Assembly (NCBI GenBank): GCA_002067405.1
Contig: MVRP01000112.1
Location: forward strand, 1-12,709
Direction of reading: 5' to 3'
DNA from: Syntrophorhabdaceae bacterium PtaU1.Bin034
Lineage (GTDB): Bacteria; Desulfobacterota_G; Syntrophorhabdia; Syntrophorhabdales; WCHB1-27
Length of the DNA stretch: 12,709 nucleotides
Shown here piece by piece: positions 7,090 through 12,709 of the stretch. Each line of letters begins with the position of its first letter. Positions within the stretch are counted from its first letter, which is position 1. Position numbers and translations under genes: made by a program. The notes beneath the pieces are model-generated. The model did not search any database and was not told where the DNA came from. It was given only the letters and a program-made list of their open reading frames with translations.

Positions 7090-7737
7090 GGATCGTTGCC
7101 CCTTCCTTCGGCAACGTCGCTGTCGAAGGAGAAAGAACCCTCGGACGGAGTGAGCCTGCAATTCGTCGCAAAATCCTATCATACTGAATGGGGAGAAATT
7201 CCGGCTCCAACGGCTCAGTCGCTTCCCAGAAACTGAGCACGCAGGAGACCGCGTGCAGTACCCGCCTTGTTACTTTTCCCGTCTTTGAAACTGGCGCCGT
7301 CCAGCTGATCCAGTTCCACTCCGCAATCGATCAAGCCGTTCTTGGCGGTAATGAATTGGGAAAAATAATGGCAGTAGCCAGCTTCACAAAAAATTCCGTC
7401 CATACCGGCTATCCCGCGCCCGCCAAGATCCCGGCAGTAACGGGTCAGTTGTGAAGAAACATCGGTGTGGGAGTAACCCGGAATGACCAGCAAGCCTCCG
7501 GCTTCCCAAAGGCGGGGATTGGGGGCGGGTCTGAAGAGCGAAATATATCCCGCCGTCCCTATCAAAAGCCAATCCGCAAATCAGCCGTCCCGCCCGGATC
7601 TCCCTCGTCAATACCTCCGGCTGATATACATCCTTGACGGGGAAGTCGTCGCCATACGTGGAATGGAAAACAGTCCCCACATGATGGGCGTTCGTCTCAT
7701 CAACGGCAACGATCTGAAATAATCCATCCAGCAACAA
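7085..7737 (-). pseudogene. Decayed GNAT-family N-acetyltransferase
   Basis: Minus-strand similarity to a GNAT subfamily is continuous only if frames are switched twice. Frame from 7737: FQIVAVDETNAHHVGTVFHS, YGDDFPVKDVYQPEVL, GRLICGLAFDRDGG. An extra base in the GGGACGGCGGG stretch (about 7548-7558) moves to GTAGYISLFRPAPNPRLWEA, GGLLVIPGYSHTD (the acetyl-CoA-binding beta4-alpha3 region) and GMDGIFCEAGYCHYFSQF. An extra G at 7249-7250 moves to VSCVLSFWEA, PEFLPIQYDRILRRIAGSLR and KEGATILEE, ending near 7085. The beginning is also weak: only TTG codons follow the ACP stop (TGA 7740-7738, TTG 7737) and no ATG fits. The gene follows the ACP with no gap, so the two were probably cotranscribed. 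Its 3' end meets the PKS relic head-on, and the true C-terminus may be missing. Original substrate unknown; an acyl-ACP-linked role is a guess from position. Confidence 0.7.
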
Positions 7738-7986
7738 TCAGCCCCTCCCCGCGCCGAGCTTGTCGAAATATGCCGCCACTGCGTTGATGGTGGTCAGCTT
7801 TTCCGCGTCCTCCAGGGGCACCTTGATGGCAAACGCATCCTCGGCCAGTACGAGCAATTCCGTCTGATCGAGGGAATCCAGGTTGAGGTCGTCGACCAGA
7901 TGCGCTTCAGGCTTCAAGTCGACGGCAGCAATGTCTTTCTTTTTGAGTTTCAAGATAAGCTCACACACTTTTTCCACGGTTGTCAT
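7738..7986 (-). CDS. Acyl carrier protein
   Basis: An 82-residue, acidic, intact acyl carrier protein. The phosphopantetheine attachment serine is Ser38 in DDLNLDSLDQTELLVLAEDAF, the start of helix II with the classical DSL motif; helices I, III and IV are all recognisable (EKVCELILKLKK; INAVAAYFDKLG at the end). It is slightly more divergent than a housekeeping AcpP (Gln-Thr after DSLD where fatty-acid ACPs have Val-Glu), suggesting a dedicated carrier for a secondary or specialised acyl pathway. AGGAG (in TAGAAGGAGAAA, minus strand) supports ATG 7986. The gene lies 72 nt downstream of an FMN-dependent reductase and directly abuts a broken GNAT gene. No fatty-acid synthesis genes flank it, so it is not the main AcpP locus. 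Whether it is still used now that its neighbours have decayed is open. Confidence 0.92.
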   Translation of the reverse strand: MTTVEKVCELILKLKKKDIAAVDLKPEAHLVDDLNLDSLDQTELLVLAEDAFAIKVPLEDAEKLTTINAVAAYFDKLGAGRG

Positions 7987-8058
7987 GTCAATTTTCTCCT
8001 TCTATCGTATTTGGTCCACATGGGACCTCTTTCGCTGCACAAGTCCTCCGGGAGCCCC

Positions 8059-9183
8059 TTATCCCGCTTCATTTGACTTTCCCGGGGTCTCCATAACACA
8101 GGAGACACCCCGTCTTCTTAATCCTGCTCCGAAACAGCCGCTGTCCGAGATGCACAACGCCGGTCTTGTATCCCCCGATCGCCAGCGGTTAACGAGACCG
8201 GGCTCACAGATAAGCGGCCTGCTGAGGGTGATGTAGTCTACTATCCCTTCCGCAACGAGGCGGGTTGACGTTTCAAAGGTACGGATGCCGCCGACAAGCA
8301 TAAGGGGCACGCCGATCTTCTTCTTGTACCTCCCGGCCGCTGCTTCATAGTAAGCCTCGGGCTCCCCCGGAGCGGGTTTTCCCGTTCTGATCGGACCGTA
8401 TCTGCCTGACAACGGGGTTCCGCCGCTTAGTTCTATGGCGTCGGCACCGTCTTGTCCGAGCATTGCTGCCGTTAAGAGCATGTCCTCTTCGATGAAACCT
8501 CCGGGACAAAAATCAGCGGAATTGAGCTTGATCAGTACAGGGTAGTCCGGACCGACAGCCTTCCGGATCGCTCTCATAATCTCCCGGAGGAACCTCGCAC
8601 GGTTTTCTATGCTTCCGCCGTACTCGTCCCTCCGCTGGTTGTAGAGAGGAGAAAGGAACTGACTAATGAGATATCCATGGCCGGCGTGAATCTGGAGCGC
8701 GTCGAATCCGGCGGCCCGGGTACGGACGGCTGCATCGGCAAAGTCCCGGATGACTCTTTCAATGTCATCGTGTGTCATCTCCCTTCCAGCAAATCTTGTT
8801 GTTGTTTCAGGGACCGACGGTCCTATCGGTTCGAGGCCGCTTAAGGGAAAGGCTGCGCTGGAACCCGCATGGCCGAACTGTGCGGCAATTTTACCGCCCG
8901 CATCATGAATGGCTTCCGTCATTGCCGAGAGGCCGGAGATGCGACTGTCTGAATCGATTCCGAGTTGCCAGGGACAGGCCTGGCCCTCCCTGCTCACGTA
9001 TGCGAGACCCGTAATAGCGAGTGCGACTCCGCCTCCGGCCACCCTTTTCAGCATATCCGTGAGCTTCTCCGTGGCTGAACCGTCGTTATCGGCAAGCCCT
9101 TCCCACGTAGCGGAACGGATAAAGCGATTTGACAGCGTTATGGTGTTGATGGATGTCGATTCAAAGAGCACCGGCTTCCGCAT
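8059..9183 (-). CDS. FMN-dependent old-yellow-enzyme-family reductase (NADH:flavin oxidoreductase)
   Basis: A 374-residue TIM-barrel flavoenzyme of the NADH:flavin oxidoreductase/NADH oxidase family, whose members reduce activated C=C bonds of enals, enones or enoyl-CoA. Seen: LFESTSINTITLSNRFIRSA (7-26, first barrel strand), QFGHAG (102-107, FMN-binding Gln), QIHAGHGYLISQFLSPLYN (164-182) with the paired His166/His169 and Tyr171 used in substrate binding and protonation, the DEYGGSIENRARF box (187-199), IKLNSADF (218-225) and LVGGIRT (296-302). It is the short form, without the C-terminal Fe-S and NAD domains of 2,4-dienoyl-CoA reductase. Near the end CISDSGC replaces the CxxCxxC-like pattern of some relatives. 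ATG 9183 is preferred over a start at 9282 because the extra 33 residues look non-homologous and AAAGG lies 8 nt before 9183. Same strand as the ACP, likely one operon. Confidence 0.88.
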   Translation of the reverse strand: MRKPVLFESTSINTITLSNRFIRSATWEGLADNDGSATEKLTDMLKRVAGGGVALAITGLAYVSREGQACPWQLGIDSDSRISGLSAMTEAIHDAGGKIAAQFGHAGSSAAFPLSGLEPIGPSVPETTTRFAGREMTHDDIERVIRDFADAAVRTRAAGFDALQIHAGHGYLISQFLSPLYNQRRDEYGGSIENRARFLREIMRAIRKAVGPDYPVLIKLNSADFCPGGFIEEDMLLTAAMLGQDGADAIELSGGTPLSGRYGPIRTGKPAPGEPEAYYEAAAGRYKKKIGVPLMLVGGIRTFETSTRLVAEGIVDYITLSRPLICEPGLVNRWRSGDTRPALCISDSGCFGAGLRRRGVSCVMETPGKSNEAG

Positions 9184-9340
9184 CCTTCTTGCCTTTCGTA
9201 GAGCGCGGTGAATCAGGGAGGGTTTTTCCGGACGTCTATCCCCGCCTCCAACAGGACAATTCTGCCCCAAAACGCCTTTCAATTACAAGTCGAAACTTGA
9301 CGTACTTTGCGCTTGGTTGCCTTCCTGCGTGCCGCTTCCC

Positions 9341-9369
9341 TTGAAGGGGAAAAGCGAAATATCTATATT
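9341..9369 (+). promoter_or_regulatory. Putative promoter of the DUF4142 gene
   Basis: TTGAAG (9341-9346) and TATATT (9364-9369) are separated by 17 nt, placing a start near 9376, about 25 nt before the ATG. The -35 box lies within an imperfect inverted repeat (CGCTTCCC ... GGGGAAAAGCG, about 9333-9356), a possible regulator site. By eye only. Confidence 0.45.
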
Positions 9370-9400
9370 GGCCTTAACAAAGAGTAAGGAGGTAAGTTTC

Positions 9401-9820
9401 ATGGAAGACAGGGAATTTGTCTTTGAAGCGGCACGGGATGGCTTGGCCGAGGTGGAGCTGGGCAAGCTCGGACAAAAGAACGCATCGAACGAAAGACTGA
9501 AGGAGTTCGCGAAGCGGCTGGCCGAAGAGCACCAGAAGGCAAACAAGGAGCTGATACAACTGGCAAAGAAGAAAAAGCTGAGCATTCCGACAGAGATCGA
9601 CCCGGAGAGGCAAGACATGCTCGATAGGCTGAGGGGCCTTTCAAGCGAGGATTTTCAGCGCGAGTACATGAAAGCGGTGATGAAGGACCACCAGAGGAGC
9701 ATTTCGATCTTCCGGCAGGAGGCCAAAGAGGGTGGGGACGAAGACTTCAGGGGTTTTGCGGAGAAGACACTCCCCATGCTTCAAGAACACTTTAAAATGG
9801 CAAAATCGATCACCCGCTGA
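9401..9820 (+). CDS. DUF4142 ferritin-like four-helix protein
   Basis: A 139-residue, highly charged, all-helical protein of the DUF4142 family. Seen: FVFEAARDGLAEVELGKLGQ (6-25), ERLKEFAKRLAEEHQKANKEL (31-51), DFQREYMKAVMKDHQRSISI (84-103), then FRQEA, and TLPMLQEHFKMAK (123-135). The conserved acid/histidine positions (Glu17, Glu19, His44, His97, His130) are those expected for a ferritin-like fold, though metal binding by this family is not established. Most homologues carry a signal peptide; this one has none, so it should be cytoplasmic. ATG 9401 is fixed by AAGGAGG at 9386-9392, 8 nt upstream; the longer open frame back to 9317 is ignored. The gene stands alone, convergent with malQ. Members are often linked to stress conditions, which is only suggestive here. 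Confidence 0.85.
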   Translation: MEDREFVFEAARDGLAEVELGKLGQKNASNERLKEFAKRLAEEHQKANKELIQLAKKKKLSIPTEIDPERQDMLDRLRGLSSEDFQREYMKAVMKDHQRSISIFRQEAKEGGDEDFRGFAEKTLPMLQEHFKMAKSITR

Positions 9821-9906
9821 TAATTGTACTCTTTTCGATTTAACAAGTCCTCTGTAGGAAGTGAAATCCGGAGTCGCCTCTCGGTCAAGAGAAGAAAGAT
9901 GCGTTC

Positions 9907-9921
9907 GGCGTGAAGCACGCC
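9907..9921 (-). terminator. Weak hairpin just after malQ
   Basis: GGCGTG (9907-9912) and CACGCC (9916-9921) form a 6-bp stem with a 3-nt loop, starting 5 nt past the malQ stop. On the minus strand a T-rich stretch (TCTTTCTTCTCTT) follows only after about 8 nt, so this is a poor intrinsic terminator. It lies between two convergent genes and could serve both. Confidence 0.3.
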
Positions 9922-9926
9922 ATTCT

Positions 9927-11426
9927 TCATGCCCTTCCGTAGGCCTCTGTAAAAGAACGGAGCCTTTGGACAACGGACTCGTTGAGCTGTGAGGGGAGAA
10001 ACCGCCATGCCCAGTTTCCGTGGGCAACGGATGGACGATTCATCTGAGCCTCCCTGCCGAGCCCGAGAATATCCTGCAGAGGTACCATGGCCATATCGGC
10101 GATGGACATCATCGCAAGCCTTATGAGTTCCCAGCTCGCCTCGTCTGACGAGACCTCCCTGCCCAGGTAGCGAAAAAGCCTCCATCGGTCTTCCTGCCTC
10201 GCCTCGTGTTCAAACCATCCACGCACGGTGTTGTTGTCATGAGTGCCCGTATAGACCACGTAGTTCCTTTCATAGGTATGAGGCAAATAGATGTGCATCG
10301 GATTATCCTCGCCGAAGGCGAAGAGGAGCACCTTCATACCCGGAAATCCGAGCTGCCTGATCGCTTCCCTCACGTCAGGGGTGATCAGGCCGAGGTCTTC
10401 GGCAACTATGGGCAGGCCGAAAAAACGTCTGAAGAGCTGATTGAAGAAATCCATCGTCGGGACCTCGACCCACCGTCCGTTCACCGCATTCTTTTCATGG
10501 GCGGGCACTTCCCAGAATGCGACGAGACCCCGGAAGTGGTCGATCCTTATCACATCGTACATCTTGAGAATGTGGTTCATTCTGTCGATCCACCAGCCGT
10601 AGCCCGTCTGCCTGAGCGCATCCCAGTTGTACACGGGATTTCCCCACAATTGGCCTGTAACGCTGAAATAATCAGGCGGAACTCCGGCAACGGCCACCGG
10701 TCGCTTCTCGCCGTCGAGCTTGAAGATGCCCGGATTGGACCAGACGTCAGCGCTGTCATAACTTACGTAGATGGGGATGTCGCCCATCATCTGAATGCCC
10801 CGCTGATTGCAGTAATGCTTGAGTGCGCTCCATTGCGTGAAGAAGAGATACTGGTTGAATTTCTCCCTTTCGATGTCCACGGCACGCTCGATTCGGATTG
10901 CGCGCATCTGCTCGGGAACCCGATCCCTCAGTTCCCACGGCCACTCGCTCCACGGTTTTCCGCCCATTTTTTCTTTCATGGCGACAAAGAGCGCGTAATC
11001 GTCCAGCCAGGACGCATTGTCTTCGTAGAAGTGAATGAACCGATCCCGGTTCCTCCCCGGCTTTCCGAAGGCCTCGTAGGCGAGTCCCAGTATGTTTTCC
11101 TTATACATTCTTGCGGTATTATAGTCGCACCTGCCTTCAGGAAGGGAGGGAATGGAACCGAGCTGTTTTTTTGAAATGAGGTCTTCTTCGACAAGGATGT
11201 CAGGACTTATGAGAAGGGTGTTGCCGGCAAAAGTGGAGATACTGCTGTAAGGGGAATTGCCGTAGACCGGGGCCGTCGGGCTGAGCGGAAGGACCTGCCA
11301 GTAGCTCTGGCGGGTTTCCGAGAGAAAATCGGCAAACCTGTAAGCCCAGGGGCCGAGGTCGCCTATGCCGTATGGCGAAGGAAGCGATGTGATATGAAGA
11401 AGGACGCCCGAGCCTCGTTTGTTCAT
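9927..11426 (-). CDS. malQ: 4-alpha-glucanotransferase (amylomaltase, GH77)
   Basis: A 499-residue cytoplasmic enzyme that transfers alpha-1,4-glucan segments between maltodextrins, in glycogen/maltodextrin metabolism. All three GH77 catalytic acids are present: the nucleophile Asp296 in RIDHFRG, the acid/base Glu343 in IVAEDLG and Asp397 in GTHDNNT, close to the Thermus aquaticus numbering (293, 340, 395). Other family boxes: GSGVLLHITSLPSPYGIGDL near the start, WQVLPLSPT, YGNSPYSSISTFAGN, MGDIPIYVSYDSADVW, AGVPPDYFSVTGQLWGNPVY and the C-terminal NRPSVAHGNWAWR. Length is that of the short bacterial amylomaltases. ATG 11426 is chosen because GGAGGG ends 4 nt upstream; an upstream TTG at 11444 would place the ribosome site inside the gene. 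A strong promoter match lies directly upstream. No other glycogen or maltose genes are in the window, so the gene is solitary here. Confidence 0.96.
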   Translation of the reverse strand: MNKRGSGVLLHITSLPSPYGIGDLGPWAYRFADFLSETRQSYWQVLPLSPTAPVYGNSPYSSISTFAGNTLLISPDILVEEDLISKKQLGSIPSLPEGRCDYNTARMYKENILGLAYEAFGKPGRNRDRFIHFYEDNASWLDDYALFVAMKEKMGGKPWSEWPWELRDRVPEQMRAIRIERAVDIEREKFNQYLFFTQWSALKHYCNQRGIQMMGDIPIYVSYDSADVWSNPGIFKLDGEKRPVAVAGVPPDYFSVTGQLWGNPVYNWDALRQTGYGWWIDRMNHILKMYDVIRIDHFRGLVAFWEVPAHEKNAVNGRWVEVPTMDFFNQLFRRFFGLPIVAEDLGLITPDVREAIRQLGFPGMKVLLFAFGEDNPMHIYLPHTYERNYVVYTGTHDNNTVRGWFEHEARQEDRWRLFRYLGREVSSDEASWELIRLAMMSIADMAMVPLQDILGLGREAQMNRPSVAHGNWAWRFLPSQLNESVVQRLRSFTEAYGRA

Positions 11427-11443
11427 TCTCCCTCCATGCGACA

Positions 11444-11472
11444 ATTATCGGTCTAAACCGCGCATCTTTCAA
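11444..11472 (-). promoter_or_regulatory. Sigma-70-type promoter of malQ
   Basis: Minus strand: TTGAAA (11472-11467, 5 of 6) and GATAAT (11449-11444, 5 of 6) with the ideal 17-nt spacer. The start would be near 11437, so the Shine-Dalgarno begins almost at the 5' end of the transcript, giving a leader of only about 11-12 nt. Confidence 0.6.
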
Positions 11473-11558
11473 CCCCGGAATGGTGAAGAACGCCTGTCGG
11501 AGCCGGAAGGAATACCGGCTTGCAGCCCGGAACGTTCCTCAGACCTTATTTCCATATT

Positions 11559-11909
11559 CTACTCGTAGTCTTTCGGTACGGCACAGATAATCAGAAGGGG
11601 TCTGTCCGCCGTCCCATTCTTGTACTGATGCATTTCATTCGGAAGCACCAGAGCGAAATCGCCCTTCTTGACCGGTTTCTCCTCCCCGCCTTCTGTGACC
11701 AGGTATCCTTGTCCGTCGATCACGTAATTGACATGCTCAAAGGGGTGCGCGTGGAAAGGCGTATGGCCTCCCGGCTCGATGGTAAAGACCCTGAAAGAGA
11801 ATGAAGGGGCGCCGTCATTCCTGGATATGGGGACCTGTTTATACGTATCCCTGGCCCCTTCCATGCCCATCTTCACCTTCTCTACCCTGTCCAGACTGGT
11901 TATTTTCAT
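11559..11909 (-). CDS. Small single-domain cupin protein
   Basis: A 116-residue Cupin_2 protein. Cupin motif 1 is GGHTPFHAHPFEHVNYVIDG (47-66) with candidate metal ligands His53, His55 and Glu58; motif 2 is GDFALVLPNEMHQYKN (83-98) with His94. These four residues would hold one divalent metal in the beta-barrel. Such stand-alone cupins bind or turn over small metabolites, or act as sensors; the substrate cannot be read from sequence. ATG 11909 is chosen because GGAGG (11917-11921) is 7 nt upstream; ATG 11915 is too close to it, and the longer frame to 11984 adds residues unlike the family. The gene lies 133 nt upstream of malQ on the same strand, but malQ has its own promoter, so they are probably independent. 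Confidence 0.85.
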   Translation of the reverse strand: MKITSLDRVEKVKMGMEGARDTYKQVPISRNDGAPSFSFRVFTIEPGGHTPFHAHPFEHVNYVIDGQGYLVTEGGEEKPVKKGDFALVLPNEMHQYKNGTADRPLLIICAVPKDYE

Positions 11910-12049
11910 GTCCATTCCTCCGTGTGTAAAACTGTCGGTATTTCTGAACATCCCCGGCCATTTAATCTCCCCCGCATCCGTCACGGCCTACGAGGTCACC
12001 CATGCAACACGTAAGAGCCTTCTCTTTTCGGCCTGATATGGGTTTTCTT

Positions 12050-12079
12050 TTGACCTGTTTTGATGTATAATACTATTAT
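12050..12079 (+). promoter_or_regulatory. Upstream promoter candidate of the tRNA-tuf operon
   Basis: TTGACC (12050-12055, 5 of 6) and TATTAT (12074-12079, 5 of 6) with an 18-nt spacer. A perfect TATAAT at 12066-12071 overlaps the spacer but has no good -35 at the right distance. The start would be near 12086, about 80 nt before the first tRNA. Confidence 0.4.
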
Positions 12080-12121
12080 CCTTCGTTTGGGTAAAAAAAG
12101 TTTTTCAGACAAGCCGATATA

Positions 12122-12151
12122 TTGATTTTTCTAGAAGCCTTATATTATAAT
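12122..12151 (+). promoter_or_regulatory. Main promoter candidate of the tRNA-tuf operon
   Basis: TTGATT (12122-12127, 4 of 6) and a perfect TATAAT (12146-12151) with an 18-nt spacer in an AT-rich stretch. The start would fall near 12158, about 9 nt before the first tRNA, the usual arrangement for stable-RNA operons. With 12050-12079 it may form a tandem pair. Confidence 0.55.
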
Positions 12152-12166
12152 ACCGGTTTAAGTAAG

Positions 12167-12239
12167 GCTGGTGTAGCTCAACAGGCAGAGCAGCTGATTT
12201 GTAATCAGCAGGTTGCGGGTTCGAGTCCCATCACCAGCT
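12167..12239 (+). tRNA. tRNA-Thr (anticodon TGT)
   Basis: Complete cloverleaf: acceptor GCTGGTG/CACCAGC (12167-12173 with 12232-12238), D stem GCTC/GAGC, anticodon stem GCTGA/TCAGC with TGT at 12200-12202 (reads ACA), T loop TTCGAGT. The T stem GCGGG/CCCAT has one C-A mismatch and one G-T pair. The discriminator is T and no CCA is encoded (CTG follows), unlike the other three tRNAs here. First gene of the operon, matching thrU of the Escherichia coli thrU-tyrU-glyT-thrT-tufB unit. Confidence 0.95.
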
Positions 12240-12244
12240 CTGGG

Positions 12245-12329
12245 GGAGAGGTTCCCGAGCGGCCAAAGGGGGCAGACTGTAAATCTGTTGTCTCAGACTT
12301 CGGAGGTTCGAATCCTCCCCTCTCCACCA
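12245..12329 (+). tRNA. tRNA-Tyr (anticodon GTA)
   Basis: Class II tRNA with a long variable arm. Acceptor GGAGAGG/CCTCTCC (12245-12251 with 12319-12325), anticodon GTA at 12279-12281 in the loop CTGTAAA, T loop TTCGAAT, discriminator A and encoded CCA (12327-12329). It follows tRNA-Thr by only 5 nt, so both come from one precursor. Confidence 0.96.
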
Positions 12330-12345
12330 TTTCTCGGGAGAATTC

Positions 12346-12378
12346 GAAGCTGTGGGGTTTTTGTCCCTCGCTTCTTTT
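12346..12378 (+). terminator. Possible weak terminator/processing hairpin between tRNA-Tyr and tRNA-Gly
   Basis: GAAGC (12346-12350) pairs with GCTTC (12370-12374), with an inner GGGG/CCCT stack, and TTTT follows at 12375-12378. It is the only evident structure in the 141-nt gap 12330-12470. It may attenuate read-through to tuf or be an RNA-processing element; the pairing is imperfect and the call is weak. Confidence 0.25.
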
Positions 12379-12470
12379 AATGTATGAATCGGGAGTTAGG
12401 GGTTCGAGAGTCTGAATGGCGTTTTTTTCTGTTCGCTCCGGGGACCACGACTTCTTATTGTCTGTTAGTG

Positions 12471-12547
12471 GCGGGAATAGCTCAGCTGGCCAGAGCGTCA
12501 GCCTTCCAAGCTGAGGGTCGCGGGTTCGAATCCCGTTTCCCGCTCCA
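12471..12547 (+). tRNA. tRNA-Gly (anticodon TCC)
   Basis: Acceptor GCGGGAA/TTCCCGC (12471-12477 with 12537-12543), anticodon stem TCAGC/GCTGA with TCC at 12505-12507 (reads GGA), T loop TTCGAAT, discriminator T, encoded CCA at 12545-12547. It lies 3 nt before the next tRNA. Confidence 0.96.
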
Positions 12548-12550
12548 GAT

Positions 12551-12625
<75 letters not shown>

Positions 12626-12647
12626 TAAATATAAACGGAGGCTCTCT

Positions 12648-12709
12648 ATGGCTAAGAAAAAGTATGAAAGGAAGAAACCCCACGTCAATATCGGCACCAT
12701 CGGGCATAT
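12648..12709 (+). CDS. tuf: Elongation factor Tu, 3'-truncated by the window edge
   Basis: Only the first 20 codons are visible: MAKKKYERKKPHVNIGTIGH, the EF-Tu N-terminus (usually [20 protein letters not shown]), which leads into the GTP-binding P-loop just beyond the window. GGAGG at 12637-12641 lies 6 nt before ATG 12648. EF-Tu delivers aminoacyl-tRNA to the ribosome. Its position 22 nt after tRNA-Thr(GGT) fits the classical tRNA-tufB operon, transcribed as one unit with the four tRNAs. Confidence 0.96.
   Translation, partial: MAKKKYERKKPHVNIGTIGH

Noticed and set aside
6080..7187. Programmed frameshifting or stop read-through (recoding) across the PKS fragment
   Set aside because: Two closely spaced stops of different type plus two separate single-base shifts without slippery sites or visible downstream structure fit decay better; the TGA is followed after one codon by TAG, arguing against selenocysteine.
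7188..7454. 88-codon plus-strand open frame in the accessory region
   Set aside because: It is antisense to the GNAT relic, whose minus-strand similarity is continuous once the two frameshifts are joined.
9183..9282. 33-residue N-terminal extension of the old-yellow-enzyme-type reductase
   Set aside because: The family begins at about MRKPVLFES; the extension is Arg/Pro-rich, without motif, and a ribosome site fits ATG 9183.
10206..11174. Long 322-codon plus-strand open frame
   Set aside because: Lies entirely antisense to malQ, whose protein shows every GH77 motif; the plus-strand peptide matches no family I recognise.
12122..12415. Open frames over the tRNA cluster on both strands (also 12205-12558 and 12498-12707 minus)
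   Set aside because: They translate the tRNA genes themselves, giving the well-known spurious peptides of the kind GIRTRDPQLGR and ERGGFEPPKS; not genes.

Overview
The window looks like chromosome of an anaerobic bacterium, most likely a Desulfobacterota-type (deltaproteobacterial) lineage. This guess rests on gene content (a 2-hydroxyacid racemase/dehydrogenase pair, a geranylgeranyl-reductase-like flavoprotein, an old-yellow-enzyme-type reductase), on a tRNA-Thr/Tyr/Gly/Thr-tuf operon in the classical proteobacterial order, and on the EF-Tu N-terminus. No rRNA, CRISPR array, integrase or transposase is visible.

Layout. (1) Positions 1-2449, plus strand: a LarA-family lactate racemase, cut by the window edge, followed 24 nt later by a GlcD/D-lactate-dehydrogenase flavoprotein; together they could racemise lactate (or a similar 2-hydroxyacid) and oxidise it to the 2-oxoacid. 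(2) 2563-2653: a short wrecked remnant of a gamma-class carbonic anhydrase. (3) 2656-5834, minus strand: a SYLF/YSC84 secreted lipid-binding protein, a membrane-anchored FAM173-like methyltransferase and a geranylgeranyl-reductase-family flavoprotein, with a perfect 15-bp inverted repeat between the first two. (4) 6080-9183: the accessory part. A decayed type I polyketide synthase C-methyltransferase fragment (plus; two in-frame stops, two frameshifts) runs head-on into a decayed GNAT acetyltransferase (minus; two frameshifts). Upstream of the GNAT relic on the same strand are an intact acyl carrier protein and an intact FMN-dependent old-yellow-enzyme-type reductase. (5) 9341-11909: a DUF4142 ferritin-like protein (plus), 4-alpha-glucanotransferase MalQ (minus) and a small cupin (minus). 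(6) 12050-12709, plus strand: tandem promoters, four tRNA genes and the start of tuf (translation machinery).

The most informative point is region 4. Once the separate open pieces are joined across stops and frameshifts they resolve into two recognisable pseudogenes, i.e. the ruins of an acyl/polyketide locus in which the carrier protein and a reductase remain open. I see no clearly new functional system; the unusual content is the decay pattern, the ACP-reductase pair left behind, the carbonic anhydrase relic and the large palindrome. Boundaries of pseudogenes and all promoter calls are by eye.
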